Shown here: piece after piece, positions 17,378 to 25,739 of the stretch
How positions within the stretch are numbered: position 1 is the first letter of the stretch
How the letters are laid out: each line of letters starts with the position of its first letter
Source: Gemmobacter megaterium
GTDB taxonomy: Bacteria; Pseudomonadota; Alphaproteobacteria; Rhodobacterales; Rhodobacteraceae
Direction: 5' to 3'
Length of the DNA stretch: 64,000 nucleotides
Assembly: GCF_900156815.1 (NCBI RefSeq)
Contig: NZ_FTOT01000001.1
Span: 310,001 to 374,000 of the forward strand
Position numbers and translations under genes: made by a program
Notes under the pieces: model-generated
Told to the model about the DNA's origin: nothing
Seen by the model: the letters and a program-made list of their open reading frames with translations, nothing else
Databases searched by the model: none

Positions 17378-17920
17378 ATGCTTGGGGTCATCACGGCAGA
17401 CGGCAGGGGGCAGGGCGACCGGCTTTTCGCCATGCTTGCCCGGACGCTTGCGGGCCAGGGTCTGCGGCTGGCGGGGGCCGTGCAGGAAAATACCGATCAT
17501 GCCGATGGGCGGGCCTGCGACATGGACCTGCACCTGCTGGGAAGCCCGGATCGGGTGCGGATCAGCCAGAACCTTGGCCCGCTGTCGCAAGGATGCCGCC
17601 TGGATCCCGACGGGGTGGAACGGGCGGCCGCCCGCGTGGCCATCAGGCTTGCCGCCGGGGCCGATCTGGTGATCGTCAACAAATTCGGCAAGCAAGAGGC
17701 CGACGGCGGCGGGTTTCGCCAGGTCATCGGGCAGGCGCTGGCGGCGGGCATCCCGGTGCTTACGCAGGTCAAGCCGGTGAACCGGGCCGCGTTCGATGCC
17801 TTTGCCGGTGGTCTGGCCGATCAATTGCCGCCCGATCCTCGGGCGGTGCTGCGCTGGGTGGCGGCGCAGTGCCCCGGTTTCGCTCACGTTCCCGCTATCG
17901 GTGCTGCCCTGCGGCAATAG
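17378..17920 (+). CDS. DUF2478 family protein
   Basis: The 180-residue protein starts MLGVITADGRGQGDRLFAML. The opening is reminiscent of a P-loop (GRGQGD after a strand) but lacks the canonical GKS/T. The middle has LGPLSQGCRLDPDGVERA and GADLVIVNKFGKQEADGGGFR, where NKFGK looks like the base-specificity NKxD region of a P-loop NTPase. The family is described as DUF2478 and is commonly located beside molybdate transport or nitrogenase genes. Here it is divergent from mobA with only 69 bp between starts, which suggests shared control. The ATG at 17378 has GAAAGG upstream. The biochemical role is unknown. Confidence 0.8.
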   Translation: MLGVITADGRGQGDRLFAMLARTLAGQGLRLAGAVQENTDHADGRACDMDLHLLGSPDRVRISQNLGPLSQGCRLDPDGVERAAARVAIRLAAGADLVIVNKFGKQEADGGGFRQVIGQALAAGIPVLTQVKPVNRAAFDAFAGGLADQLPPDPRAVLRWVAAQCPGFAHVPAIGAALRQ

Positions 17921-17982
17921 CGGGTGGAGCCGGGGCGGGGGCTGCGCTAGGCTCGGCAGAATTTTGCAGACAGGGGCAGGAC

Positions 17983-20529
17983 ATGGCAGCAGGACAGGGC
18001 TTGGGGCTGGCGATCCGTCTGGCGCGGCGCGAGCTTCGGGGCGGCTTGAAGGGCTTTCGCGTATTTCTTGCCTGTCTGGTGCTGGGGGTGGCGGCGATTG
18101 CCGCCGTTGGCATCGTGCGGTCGGCCATCCAGCACGGGCTGGCCGATCAGGGCGCGGTGCTGCTGGGCGGCGATGCGCAGATGAAATTCACCTACCGCTT
18201 TGCGACCGAGGAGGAACGCGCCTTCATGGATCGTGTCGCGGTCCGGGTTGCCGAGGTTGTGGACTTCCGCTCGATGGTCGTGGTCGGCGATGGCGCTGCG
18301 GCGGAACGCGGGCTGACCCAGGTCAAGGCGGTGGATGCAGGCTGGCCGCTGCTGGGCCGGGCCGAGATGGATCCGCCCATGACCGTGGCGCAGGCGCTGG
18401 CGGGGGCGGATGGTCTGCCGGGGGCTGTCATGGACGGTGTGTTGATGGACCGTCTGGGGCTGGCGGTGGGCGATACCTTCCGTCTGGGGCTGACCCGGTT
18501 CCACCTCAGTGCACGGCTGCTGCGCGAGCCCGACAGCGCAAGCGGCGGCTTTGGCCTTGGCCCCCGCACGCTAGTGCGCTCTGCTGATCTTGCGGAGTCG
18601 GGGCTGATCGGGCCGGGCACCCTGTATGAAACCGAATACCGCATGACCTTGCCCGAAACCGCGGATCTGGCAGCGATCAAGGCCGAGGCGCTGGCGCAGT
18701 TCCGCGATACCGGAATGCGCTGGCAAGACCGCACCCGTGCCGCGCCGGGGGTGGAACGGTTTGTCACCCAGATGGGGGCGTTTCTGGTGCTGGTCGGGCT
18801 GGCGGGGCTGGCGGTGGGCGGAGTCGGCATTTCGGCGGCGGTCCGGGCCTATCTGGATGGCAAGACGGCGACCATCGCCACCTTGCGCACGCTGGGTGCA
18901 AGCCAGGGCCTGCTGTTCCGCACCTATCTGGTGCAGATCGGCCTGTTGACCCTGCTGGGCGTCGTGCTTGGGCTGTTGCTGGGCGTCGGGGTGCCACTGA
19001 TGGCGGCGCCGGTGATCAATGCGGTGTTGCCGGTTCCGGCTGTTTTTGCCCCCTATCCGCTGCCCATGCTCGAAGCGGCATTCTATGGCGTGACCGTATC
19101 GCTGCTGTTCACTGTCTGGCCACTGGCGCGGGCCTCCTCGACCCGCGCGGCGGCGCTGTACCGCGCAGCGGGCGGGCGTGTCGCAGGGTGGCCTGCGCCG
19201 GTGTGGTGGGGGGTGACGGGCGGGCTTGCGGCCCTGCTGGTCGGCGGGGCGATGGTGTTTTCGGGCGCGGCGCTGATGGCGCTTTGGGCGGCGGTCGGTG
19301 TGGCAGGGGCGCTGCTGGTGTTGATGCTGGCGGCGCAGGGCCTGAAGCACTCGGCGCGTTGGTTGGCGCGCAGCCGCCTGATGCGCGGGCGCCCCGCGTT
19401 GCGGCTTGCCGTTTCGGCGGTGGGCGGGCCGGGGCACGAGACGGCCTCGGTCGTCCTGTCGCTTGGGCTGGGGCTGACGGTTCTGGCCGCCGTGGGTCAG
19501 ATCGACGGCAACCTGCGTTCCGCCATCGCGCGGGATCTGCCCGAACGCGCGCCGGCCTATTTCTTTGTCGATATCCAGAACGATCAGATTGCCGGGTTTC
19601 TGGACCGGCTGACGGCAGATCCGGCGGTGGACCGGGTGGAAACCGCGCCCATGCTGCGCGGCGTGCTGACCCGCATCAACGGGCGTCCGGCCAGTGAGGT
19701 GGCTGGCGATCATTGGGTTGTGCGGGGCGACCGCGGCGTGACCTATGCCGATCAGCCGCCCGAAGGCACCAAGGTGGTGGCCGGGGAATGGTGGCCCCCC
19801 GGCTATGACGGGCCGCCGCAAGTTTCGTTTGGTCTGGATGAGGCGCAGGAGATCGGGCTGAAGCTGGGCGACCGGATCACGGTCAACATCCTTGGCCGCG
19901 ATATCGAGGTGACGATCACCAGCTTCCGTGAGGTGGACTTTTCCACCGGAGGGATCGGCTTTGTCATGTCCTTGTCCCCCAATGCGGTGCAGGGCGCCCC
20001 CCATACCCATATTGCAACCGTCTATACAGCGCAGGAACACGAAGCGCGCATCCTGCGCGATCTGGCGCAAGCCTACCCGAACGTGACAGCCATCCGCATC
20101 CGCGATGCGGTGGCGCAAGTGACCGATGCGCTGGACGCCATTGCCACCGCGACGGCCTGGGCCGCAGGGGCCACGCTGCTGACCGGCTTCATGGTGCTGA
20201 TCGGGGCTGCTGCGGCGGGCGAGCGGTCGCGGGTGTTCGAATCCGCCGTTCTCAAGACGCTGGGGGCCACGCGGGGGCGCATTCTGGCATCGTTCGCGCT
20301 GCGCTCGGCCCTGATGGGGGCGGCCGCGGGCGCTGTCGCGGTTCTGGCAGGCGGGCTGGCCGGATGGGCCGTGATGCGGCTGGTGATGGAGGTGCCCTAT
20401 CGGTTCGAGCCGGTGTCGGCGCTGGCCATCGTGGTAGGCGGGATCTTTGCCGTCATGGTGGCGGGGCTGCTCTTTGCGCTGCGACCGCTGGCCGCGCGAC
20501 CTGCCCGGATTCTGCGCGCGCAGGATTGA
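17983..20529 (+). CDS. Large ABC exporter permease with FtsX domains (YbbP-like)
   Basis: The 848-residue membrane protein has one N-terminal helix (FRVFLACLVLGVAAIAAVGIV), a large periplasmic domain, an FtsX domain of about four helices near residues 260-400, further helices, a second periplasmic domain, and a second FtsX domain (ATLLTGFMVLIGAAAAGERSRVFESAVLKTLGA...) at the C-terminus. This duplicated architecture matches YbbP-type permeases that work with a LolD-like ATPase. No ATPase gene is next to it here: upstream is DUF2478 and downstream a DUF6324 gene on the other strand. The ATG at 17983 is preceded by GGCAGG. The transported substrate, probably a lipid or lipoprotein, is unknown. 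Confidence 0.85.
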   Translation: MAAGQGLGLAIRLARRELRGGLKGFRVFLACLVLGVAAIAAVGIVRSAIQHGLADQGAVLLGGDAQMKFTYRFATEEERAFMDRVAVRVAEVVDFRSMVVVGDGAAAERGLTQVKAVDAGWPLLGRAEMDPPMTVAQALAGADGLPGAVMDGVLMDRLGLAVGDTFRLGLTRFHLSARLLREPDSASGGFGLGPRTLVRSADLAESGLIGPGTLYETEYRMTLPETADLAAIKAEALAQFRDTGMRWQDRTRAAPGVERFVTQMGAFLVLVGLAGLAVGGVGISAAVRAYLDGKTATIATLRTLGASQGLLFRTYLVQIGLLTLLGVVLGLLLGVGVPLMAAPVINAVLPVPAVFAPYPLPMLEAAFYGVTVSLLFTVWPLARASSTRAAALYRAAGGRVAGWPAPVWWGVTGGLAALLVGGAMVFSGAALMALWAAVGVAGALLVLMLAAQGLKHSARWLARSRLMRGRPALRLAVSAVGGPGHETASVVLSLGLGLTVLAAVGQIDGNLRSAIARDLPERAPAYFFVDIQNDQIAGFLDRLTADPAVDRVETAPMLRGVLTRINGRPASEVAGDHWVVRGDRGVTYADQPPEGTKVVAGEWWPPGYDGPPQVSFGLDEAQEIGLKLGDRITVNILGRDIEVTITSFREVDFSTGGIGFVMSLSPNAVQGAPHTHIATVYTAQEHEARILRDLAQAYPNVTAIRIRDAVAQVTDALDAIATATAWAAGATLLTGFMVLIGAAAAGERSRVFESAVLKTLGATRGRILASFALRSALMGAAAGAVAVLAGGLAGWAVMRLVMEVPYRFEPVSALAIVVGGIFAVMVAGLLFALRPLAARPARILRAQD

Positions 20530-20615
20530 TCCGGCGGGCACAAGGCGCGGGCCCCGTGGCGGGGGCCAGCGTCTTGGTGGGGAATTGCGGTGCCTGTGCA
20601 CCCGACCCGCCGGGA

Positions 20616-20637
20616 CCGGCCCCTTGAGCGGGGCCGG
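20616..20637. terminator. GC-rich hairpin between convergent genes
   Basis: The stem CCGGCCCC pairs with GGGGCCGG around a six-base loop TTGAGC. It lies between the stop of the FtsX-type permease (plus) and the stop of the DUF6324 gene (minus). No U-tract follows on either strand, so it may be a transcript-end stabilising hairpin rather than a strict intrinsic terminator. Confidence 0.5.
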
Positions 20638-20649
20638 CGGACCGAACCG

Positions 20650-20883
20650 TCAGCCGCGCGGCTTGCCGGGTTTACCCTTGGCCTTGCCAGCCGCGCTGTC
20701 GGCGATCCGGCGCGCGGCCTCTGCGGCAGAGCGCAGTTCCTCGGCGATTTCCTCGGCCTCGTCCGGGTCGAAATCCAGCGGCAGATCAACGCCTTCGCCC
20801 TCGACATAGATGCGGACCATTCCGTCCGTGGTCGGCCCGATCTGGAGATTGGCCGCGATGTCGCTTTGCTTGTTGATGCCCAT
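20650..20883 (-). CDS. DUF6324 family small protein
   Basis: The 77-residue protein MGINKQSDIAANLQIGPT... continues with VRIYVEGEGVDLPLDFDPDE, a helix of alternating Glu/Ala (AEEIAEELRSAAEAARRIA), and a Lys/Gly-rich tail. It matches a small conserved Rhodobacterales protein family (DUF6324) of unknown role; the short beta region plus acidic helix suggests a regulatory or chaperone-like small protein. The start at 20883 was chosen because the family begins MGIN; the longer frame runs through the tRNA region. It lies 59 bp downstream of tRNA-His on the same strand and may be co-transcribed with it. Confidence 0.78.
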   Translation of the reverse strand: MGINKQSDIAANLQIGPTTDGMVRIYVEGEGVDLPLDFDPDEAEEIAEELRSAAEAARRIADSAAGKAKGKPGKPRG

Positions 20884-20942
20884 GGCGGTGCTCCGGTGCT
20901 GGCCGCGTGGCCGCGGGTGAACGTCTCGGCACTGCGGGGGGA

Positions 20943-21019
20943 TGGTACCGCCTCCCCGGCTTGAACGGGGGACCTCTGGATCCACAATCCAGCGCTCTAA
21001 CCAACTGAGCTAAGGCGGC
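20943..21019 (-). tRNA. tRNA-His (anticodon GTG), no encoded G-1, CCA encoded
   Basis: The minus strand folds into a full cloverleaf. The acceptor GCCGCCT pairs with AGGCGGT, the D arm is GCTC..GAGC, the anticodon stem CTGGA/TCCAG encloses loop TTGTGGA with anticodon GTG, and the T arm contains GTTCAAG. The discriminator is A73 and CCA is encoded. The base before position 1 is T, not the G-1 that nearly all tRNA-His genes carry. Loss of G-1 together with A73 is an established feature of one alphaproteobacterial clade that includes Rhodobacterales. Position 1-72 is a G-U pair. Confidence 0.97.
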
Positions 21020-21028
21020 ACTGGCGGC

Positions 21029-21057
21029 GGTTTACCCCCGTCGCCCGAGGATTGCAA
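21029..21057 (-). promoter_or_regulatory. Candidate promoter of tRNA-His
   Basis: On the minus strand TTGCAA (21052-21057) and TAAACC (21029-21034) are separated by 17 bases and lie just upstream of the tRNA, in the gap after the DUF2783 stop. Initiation would fall a few bases before the mature 5' end. Confidence 0.5.
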
Positions 21058-21071
21058 GCGGGGTTTCGCGG

Positions 21072-21269
21072 CTATTTCACCCCTGTTTCGCGCGCGATGC
21101 GCAAGGCCTGGGCAATGACCTGCGCATCGCCGATCTGGTTCATCAGCACCAGAATCAGCCGGGCGTTGAACGCATGGCTCTCCGTCTCGGTCAGCCCGTC
21201 ATGGGCCGCGATCAGCGCGGCATAGCTGCCATCAGGATCGGAAAGGTTGGGCGTGGTGATCAACGGCAT
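21072..21269 (-). CDS. DUF2783 domain small protein
   Basis: The 65-residue protein contains LSDPDGSYAALIAAHDGLTETESHAFNARLILVLMNQIGD and ends IAQALRIARETGVK. This is the DUF2783 layout: an all-helical small protein usually encoded directly after an FAD-dependent aromatic monooxygenase, as here, where the monooxygenase stop is three bases upstream of its ATG. It may stabilise or regulate that enzyme; this is inference from gene order. It is the last gene of the hmgA-MBL-monooxygenase-DUF2783 run. Confidence 0.85.
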   Translation of the reverse strand: MPLITTPNLSDPDGSYAALIAAHDGLTETESHAFNARLILVLMNQIGDAQVIAQALRIARETGVK

Positions 21270-21272
21270 GGT

Positions 21273-22889
21273 TCACTCCCTTGCCAGACACCGGGCCAGC
21301 GCCCCGGCCACGGCATCGGCGTCAAATGCGGTCCAGCGGGCGGCGACATGCTGATCGGGGCGGATCAGATAGATGGCGCCCGACGCCTCGCCCAGATAGC
21401 GGCTGCGCAGCGCCGCATTGTCCCTGGCGCTCAGGCAAAGTCCGGGAATCGTCATGCCATGGGCTTCGAAGCGATCAGGCGTTTCCGCGTCGATGCCGAG
21501 CAGGACGAATCCCGACAGCCGGCGCAACAGCCAGCCGCCCGGAACCGGCGCATCGGGGCAGGGACTGCCGGGGCGGGTACGGGCGGGCAGCCCTATGGCG
21601 TCCGGCCCGTTCAGCGCCGATCCGTCATAGATGCAAGGCACGGACAGGCGGCCGGAATTGACGATGGTGCGGGCAAAGGGCTGGGTTTCGGCCAGCGCCA
21701 GAACCGCATTGCGGAACAGCCGCGACACCGGCGATTTCGGCGTGATGAAATCGGTCGCGCGGGTCGAGTTCAGGATATTCTCGTCCGCGCCCTGCACCCG
21801 TTCGGCATTGTAGCTGTCCAGCAGCCGGTCGGGCGCGGTGCCGTCCAGCACGGCCGCCAGCTTCCAGCCCAGGTTGTCCACATCCTGAATGCCCGAATTG
21901 GCCCCCCGTGCGCCAAAGGGCGAAACCTGATGCGCCGAATCCCCGGCAAAGATCACCCGGCCATGGCGAAACCGCTCCATCCGGCGGCACTGAAAGGTGT
22001 AGATCGAGGTCCAGACCAGTTCATAGGGCACATCCGGCCCCAGCATCGCATCCACCCTGGCGCGGATCCGCGATGGCTCCAGTTCAGCCTTGCGGTCGAT
22101 GTTCCAGCCCAGTTGAAAGTCGATGCGCCAGACCCCGTCCGGCTGCTTGTGCAACAGCGCCGAATCGCCCGACTTGAAATGCGGCTCGAACCAGAACCAG
22201 CGTTCGGTGGGAAAATCGGCCTGCATCCGCACATCGGCGATCAGGAAATTGTCCTCGAACACCCGGCCATCAAAGGTCAGCCCCAGCATCGACCGCAACG
22301 GGCTGCGCGCGCCATCACAGGCGATCAGCCAGTCGGCCTGCACCTCATAGCTGCCATCCGGCGTTGCCACGCGCAGCGCGACATGATCGTCCCACGCCTC
22401 GACCGCATCCACCCGGTTGCGGCCCCGGATCTCGATCGGCGCACCCGCAGCCTGGGCCGCCAGAATGGCATCGTGCAGATATTTCTCGAACCAGGGCTGC
22501 TGCAGGTTGATAAAGGCCGGAAAGGCATGGCCATCCTCGGGCAACAGGTCAAAGGCATACAGCAGCCGGTCATCGTGAAACACCTTGCCGGTGTTCCAGA
22601 CCACGCCCTTGTCCATCATCGGGCCCACGGCCCCAAGCCGGTCACAGATCTCCAGCGTCCGCTTGGCAAAACAGATCGCGCGGCTGCCCGCCCCCACGCC
22701 CTCATGGTCGTCCAGCACCAGCACAGGCACCCCGCGCTGCCCCAAATCCAGCGCCATGGCCAATCCGATGGGTCCGCCGCCGACCACCACCACCGGATGG
22801 CGGCGCGGCGCGGCCTCCTGATCGGGCGATTTCGCATAAGGATACAACCGGAACGCCAGATCATAGCGCTGTTCCACGTTATCCTTCAT
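21273..22889 (-). CDS. FAD-dependent aromatic-ring monooxygenase
   Basis: This 538-residue class A flavoprotein hydroxylase binds FAD through VVVVGGGPIGLAMALDLGQRG near residues 33-53. It has the DG motif in WLIACDGARSPLR and the GD motif in VIFAGDSAHQVSPFGARGANSGIQD; the C-terminal thioredoxin-like part is PGGWLLRRLSGFVLLG onward. It resembles 3-(3-hydroxyphenyl)propionate hydroxylases (MhpA group). Co-transcription with hmgA suggests it hydroxylates a phenolic acid to feed homogentisate or a related pathway; the substrate is inferred only from this context. The start at 22889 (MKDNVEQRYDLAFR) lies 56 bp after the MBL-protein stop. DUF2783 follows three bases after its stop. Confidence 0.88.
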   Translation of the reverse strand: MKDNVEQRYDLAFRLYPYAKSPDQEAAPRRHPVVVVGGGPIGLAMALDLGQRGVPVLVLDDHEGVGAGSRAICFAKRTLEICDRLGAVGPMMDKGVVWNTGKVFHDDRLLYAFDLLPEDGHAFPAFINLQQPWFEKYLHDAILAAQAAGAPIEIRGRNRVDAVEAWDDHVALRVATPDGSYEVQADWLIACDGARSPLRSMLGLTFDGRVFEDNFLIADVRMQADFPTERWFWFEPHFKSGDSALLHKQPDGVWRIDFQLGWNIDRKAELEPSRIRARVDAMLGPDVPYELVWTSIYTFQCRRMERFRHGRVIFAGDSAHQVSPFGARGANSGIQDVDNLGWKLAAVLDGTAPDRLLDSYNAERVQGADENILNSTRATDFITPKSPVSRLFRNAVLALAETQPFARTIVNSGRLSVPCIYDGSALNGPDAIGLPARTRPGSPCPDAPVPGGWLLRRLSGFVLLGIDAETPDRFEAHGMTIPGLCLSARDNAALRSRYLGEASGAIYLIRPDQHVAARWTAFDADAVAGALARCLARE

Positions 22890-22945
22890 TGGCCTGCCTC
22901 CCCGCCTGCCGTGATGGGCCGGGCGCGCCGCACCCGGCCGGATGC

Positions 22946-23896
22946 TCAGCCTTGCAGCGCCGCCCACATCTCCAGATCGCGCGCGGCGGTCCAGATGCGC
23001 GGATGCGCGATGCCACGGGCCTCGTCATAGGCGCGGGCGACGTTGAACGGCAGACAATGCTCGTAGATGGCATAGTCCTTGAACTTCGGGTCGCATTCGG
23101 CGCGCACGGCCTCCCAGGCCTGTTTCAGGCTGCCACCACGCGCCGCGATCCGCTCTACCGGGCGGAAGGTCGAGGTGACGAAATCGCGCGTGTTCTCGAT
23201 GGCCGCATCCACCATGTCGCGTCCGACCAGCGCATCGCCACGGCCCGGCGCAATCGCATCGACGCCGTAGGCCTTGATCCGGTCCAGCGTGCCGCCCCAG
23301 TCGCGGAAATGGCCATCGCCGCAGTAACAGGCCGAATGATATTCCACGATATCGCCGGTGAACATCACATTGGCATCCGGCACATGAATCACGATGTCGC
23401 CCGCCGTATGCGCCCGGCCCAATTGCAGCAGATCGACCCGCCGCTGGCCCAGCCAGACCGACATCCGCCCGTTGAACACCGTGGTGGGCCAGGTCAGGCC
23501 GGGAATGCTCTCATGCCCCTGAAACAGCCGGGGAAATCGCTGGAACTCGCTGTCCCAATCTTCCTGCCCGCGCTCGACCACCATGTTGCGCGCCGCTTCC
23601 GACATCAGGATCTGGCCTGCCCCAAAGGCGCTGGCCCCCAGCACGCGCACGGCATGATAATGGGTCAGCACCACATGGCTGATCGGCTTGTCGGTCACCG
23701 TGCGGATACAGTCGATCACCTTCTGCGCCAGGCGCGGGGTGGCCTGCGCCTCGACCACCATCACGCTGTCATCCCCGATGATGACGCCGCTGTTGGGATC
23801 GCCCTCGGCGGTAAAGGCATACAGCCCCTCGCCCACCTCGGTGAAGCTGATCGTCTTGTCGCTCATGTCGCCTTGCGAGGCAAACGCCTTGGTCAT
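22946..23896 (-). CDS. MBL-fold metallo-hydrolase-like protein with altered metal site
   Basis: The 316-residue protein has a metallo-beta-lactamase fold: VMVVEAQATPRLAQKVID, then THYHAVRVLGAS where HxHxDH is expected. H79 and H81 are present, but the Asp and final His of the motif are V83 and R84. Later ligands H163 (LGRAHTAGD) and D182 (FTGDIVEYHSACYCGDGHF) are conserved in position, with C190 and C192 close by. It could bind a single metal ion or none. Position between hmgA and the FAD monooxygenase points to hydrolysis in aromatic catabolism, but the reaction is unknown. AGGA lies eight bases before the ATG at 23896. Confidence 0.85.
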   Translation of the reverse strand: MTKAFASQGDMSDKTISFTEVGEGLYAFTAEGDPNSGVIIGDDSVMVVEAQATPRLAQKVIDCIRTVTDKPISHVVLTHYHAVRVLGASAFGAGQILMSEAARNMVVERGQEDWDSEFQRFPRLFQGHESIPGLTWPTTVFNGRMSVWLGQRRVDLLQLGRAHTAGDIVIHVPDANVMFTGDIVEYHSACYCGDGHFRDWGGTLDRIKAYGVDAIAPGRGDALVGRDMVDAAIENTRDFVTSTFRPVERIAARGGSLKQAWEAVRAECDPKFKDYAIYEHCLPFNVARAYDEARGIAHPRIWTAARDLEMWAALQG

Positions 23897-23961
23897 CGGA
23901 TGTTCCTGTCCTGTTCAGCCGATGCGCTGGCCCGACCCATGGCCTGGCTCTACGGCGCATC

Positions 23962-24012
23962 CTTTCATCTTGCCACAAATACCCTGGGGGGAGCCTGCCG
24001 GACCCGGCAGGC
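23962..24012 (+). repeat. Interspersed intergenic element, copy 2, with attached hairpin
   Basis: The sequence CTTTCATCTTGCCACAAATA followed by CCCTGGGGGG is a full copy of the element. It is followed at once by a stem GCCTGCCG / CGGCAGGC with loop GACC (23993-24012). It occupies the 139-bp gap between hmgA and the MBL-protein gene, inside the presumed operon. Confidence 0.75.
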
Positions 24013-24035
24013 CGGGGGGCAAGGCCCCCCGTCCC

Positions 24036-25391
24036 TCACTTGATGCCGGGGGTGCCGTCGAACTTCTTGTCCAGACTGTCCCAGCAGTCGATGTAATCGT
24101 CCTGCATCGGCGCCGTGCGTGCCGCCCATTCGGTCAGATGCTGGGGAAAGCGGGTCTCGAACATGAAGCTCATGGTCTCGTCCAGCTTTTCGGCCTTCAA
24201 CTCGGCATTCGACGCCCCTTCAAAGGCATTGCGGTCCGGCCCATGGGGCAACATGCAGTTGTGCAGCGACATGCCGCCGGGGACAAATCCCTTGGGCTTG
24301 GCGTCATAGATGCCATAGATATTGCCCATCAGCTCGGACATCACGTTCTTGTGGTACCATGGCGGGCGGAAGCTGTGTTCGGCCACCATCCAGCGTTCGC
24401 GGAACAGCACGAAGTCGATGTTCGCCGTCCCCTCCAGCCCCGAGGGCGCGGTCAGCACGGTAAAGATGCTGGGGTCGGGGTGGTCGAACAGGATGGCGCC
24501 CACCGGGGAATAGCTGCGCAGGTCGTATTTCCACGGCGCGTAATTGCCATGCCAGGCCACCACATCCAGCGGGCTATGGCCGATGCGGGTGCGGTGGAAC
24601 TGGCCACACCATTTCAGCACCACCGAGGATGGCACCTCGCGGTCCTCGAAGGCGGCCACGGGTGTCTTGAAATCGCGCGGATTGGCCAGGCAGTTGGCGC
24701 CGATCGGTCCGCGATGCGGCAGCATGAACGGCACGCCATAATTCTCGCACACAAACCCGCGCGCCGGGCCTTCCAGCACCTCGACCCGGTAGACCAGCCC
24801 GCGCGGCAGGATGGCAATTTCCTTGGGTTCCAGGTCGATCACGCCCAGTTCGGTGCAAAACCGCAGGCGGCCTTCTTGCGGCACCACCAGCACTTCGCCA
24901 TCGGCCGAATAGAAATATTCGTCCTGCATGGATTCGGTGACAAGATAGATATGCGCGGCCATGCCCGTCTGGGTGTTCACGTCGCCGGCCGTGGTGGCCG
25001 TGCGCATCCCGGTGATCCAGGTCAGCTTTTCCTCGGAATGTGGCACCGGATCCCAGCGGTATTGCCCCAGGCTGATCACGTCGGGCAGCACATGCGGCGC
25101 CGATTTCCACAGCGGCACGTCGATTTTCTCGAACCGCGTGGTGTGTTTGACCGAAGGGCGGATACGATAGCACCAGGTGCGTTCGGGATGCGGCTTGGTA
25201 AAGGCAGAGCCGGACAGTTGTTCGGCATACAGCCCGTAGTTGCATTTCTGGGGCGAGTTCTGTCCCTGCGGCAAGGCGCCGGGCAGTGCCTCGGTTTCGA
25301 AATCATTGCCAAAGCCCGGCATGTAACCTTCATGCGTGCCGAGGGTCGTTGCCGCCCGGATCATTCCGGCGGGAAGTGCGTGACGTGTCAT
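24036..25391 (-). CDS. hmgA: Homogentisate 1,2-dioxygenase
   Basis: This 451-residue Fe(II) dioxygenase opens the ring of homogentisate to maleylacetoacetate in tyrosine/phenylalanine breakdown. [21 protein letters not shown] at the N-terminus, [10 protein letters not shown] in the cupin core, and [19 protein letters not shown] with the iron-binding His and Glu followed by [15 protein letters not shown] with the last iron His are all characteristic. The ATG at 25391 sits right behind GGAGGAG; eight more in-frame residues upstream would put the ribosome site inside the gene. It is the first gene of a four-gene minus-strand cluster and has its own promoter. Confidence 0.96.
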   Translation of the reverse strand: MTRHALPAGMIRAATTLGTHEGYMPGFGNDFETEALPGALPQGQNSPQKCNYGLYAEQLSGSAFTKPHPERTWCYRIRPSVKHTTRFEKIDVPLWKSAPHVLPDVISLGQYRWDPVPHSEEKLTWITGMRTATTAGDVNTQTGMAAHIYLVTESMQDEYFYSADGEVLVVPQEGRLRFCTELGVIDLEPKEIAILPRGLVYRVEVLEGPARGFVCENYGVPFMLPHRGPIGANCLANPRDFKTPVAAFEDREVPSSVVLKWCGQFHRTRIGHSPLDVVAWHGNYAPWKYDLRSYSPVGAILFDHPDPSIFTVLTAPSGLEGTANIDFVLFRERWMVAEHSFRPPWYHKNVMSELMGNIYGIYDAKPKGFVPGGMSLHNCMLPHGPDRNAFEGASNAELKAEKLDETMSFMFETRFPQHLTEWAARTAPMQDDYIDCWDSLDKKFDGTPGIK

Positions 25392-25427
25392 GGACTCCTC
25401 CATCGCAGGTAGCACTGCTTGCGCCGC

Positions 25428-25455
25428 ATAATGGTTTCACTTGCAACAATGTCAA
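25428..25455 (-). promoter_or_regulatory. Candidate sigma70-type promoter of the hmgA operon
   Basis: On the minus strand TTGACA (25450-25455) and CATTAT (25428-25433) are 16 bases apart, with the -10 box 36 bases before the hmgA ATG. The spacer contains GTTGCAAGTGAAAC, an imperfect dyad that could be an operator. The match to consensus is the best I see in the window. Confidence 0.6.
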
Positions 25456-25711
25456 GCAAAGATGACTTTGCGGCAGGCGATTGCGGCGGCCCGGTCGGTT
25501 GGCAATGCGGGCGAGCGGGCACCTGATCGCCAGCCAGCGCCAGACGCAGGGCAGGGCGGATGGGCCGGTGTTGGGGGATCTGTGTGGCCTTGCGGTGTGG
25601 CCGCAGCCGATGCCGCGCATGGCCGAGGGGGGCCATGACATGCCTTGGCGACAGGGGGGGGCGGCGCAGGTCGTCTTGCGACTGCGGGGCGGGGGCCGCT
25701 GTTCATGCAAA
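25456..25711. other. Gap between ssb and hmgA with no confident gene
   Basis: The 373 bp from 25392 to 25764 hold the hmgA promoter at one end and the ssb terminator hairpin at the other. The part in between has several open frames on both strands. One plus-strand frame from 25505 (starting MRASGHLIASQRQTQGR) has GC-rich third positions, but it has no ribosome site or recognised motif and runs into the terminator hairpin. I call nothing here. Confidence 0.5.
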
Positions 25712-25739
25712 CGGCCCTGCGGGATGTCCCGCAGGGCCG
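25712..25739 (-). terminator. Terminator hairpin of ssb
   Basis: A perfect 12-bp stem CGGCCCTGCGGG / CCCGCAGGGCCG with a four-base loop lies 25 bp after the ssb stop. On the minus strand it is followed by TTTG, so it is a strong hairpin with a short U-tract. Confidence 0.75.

Noticed and set aside
18571-20601. Minus-strand open frame of about 676 codons opposite the FtsX-type permease
   Set aside because: The composition (His, Arg, Gln, Pro) is that of an antisense shadow and there are no start signals.
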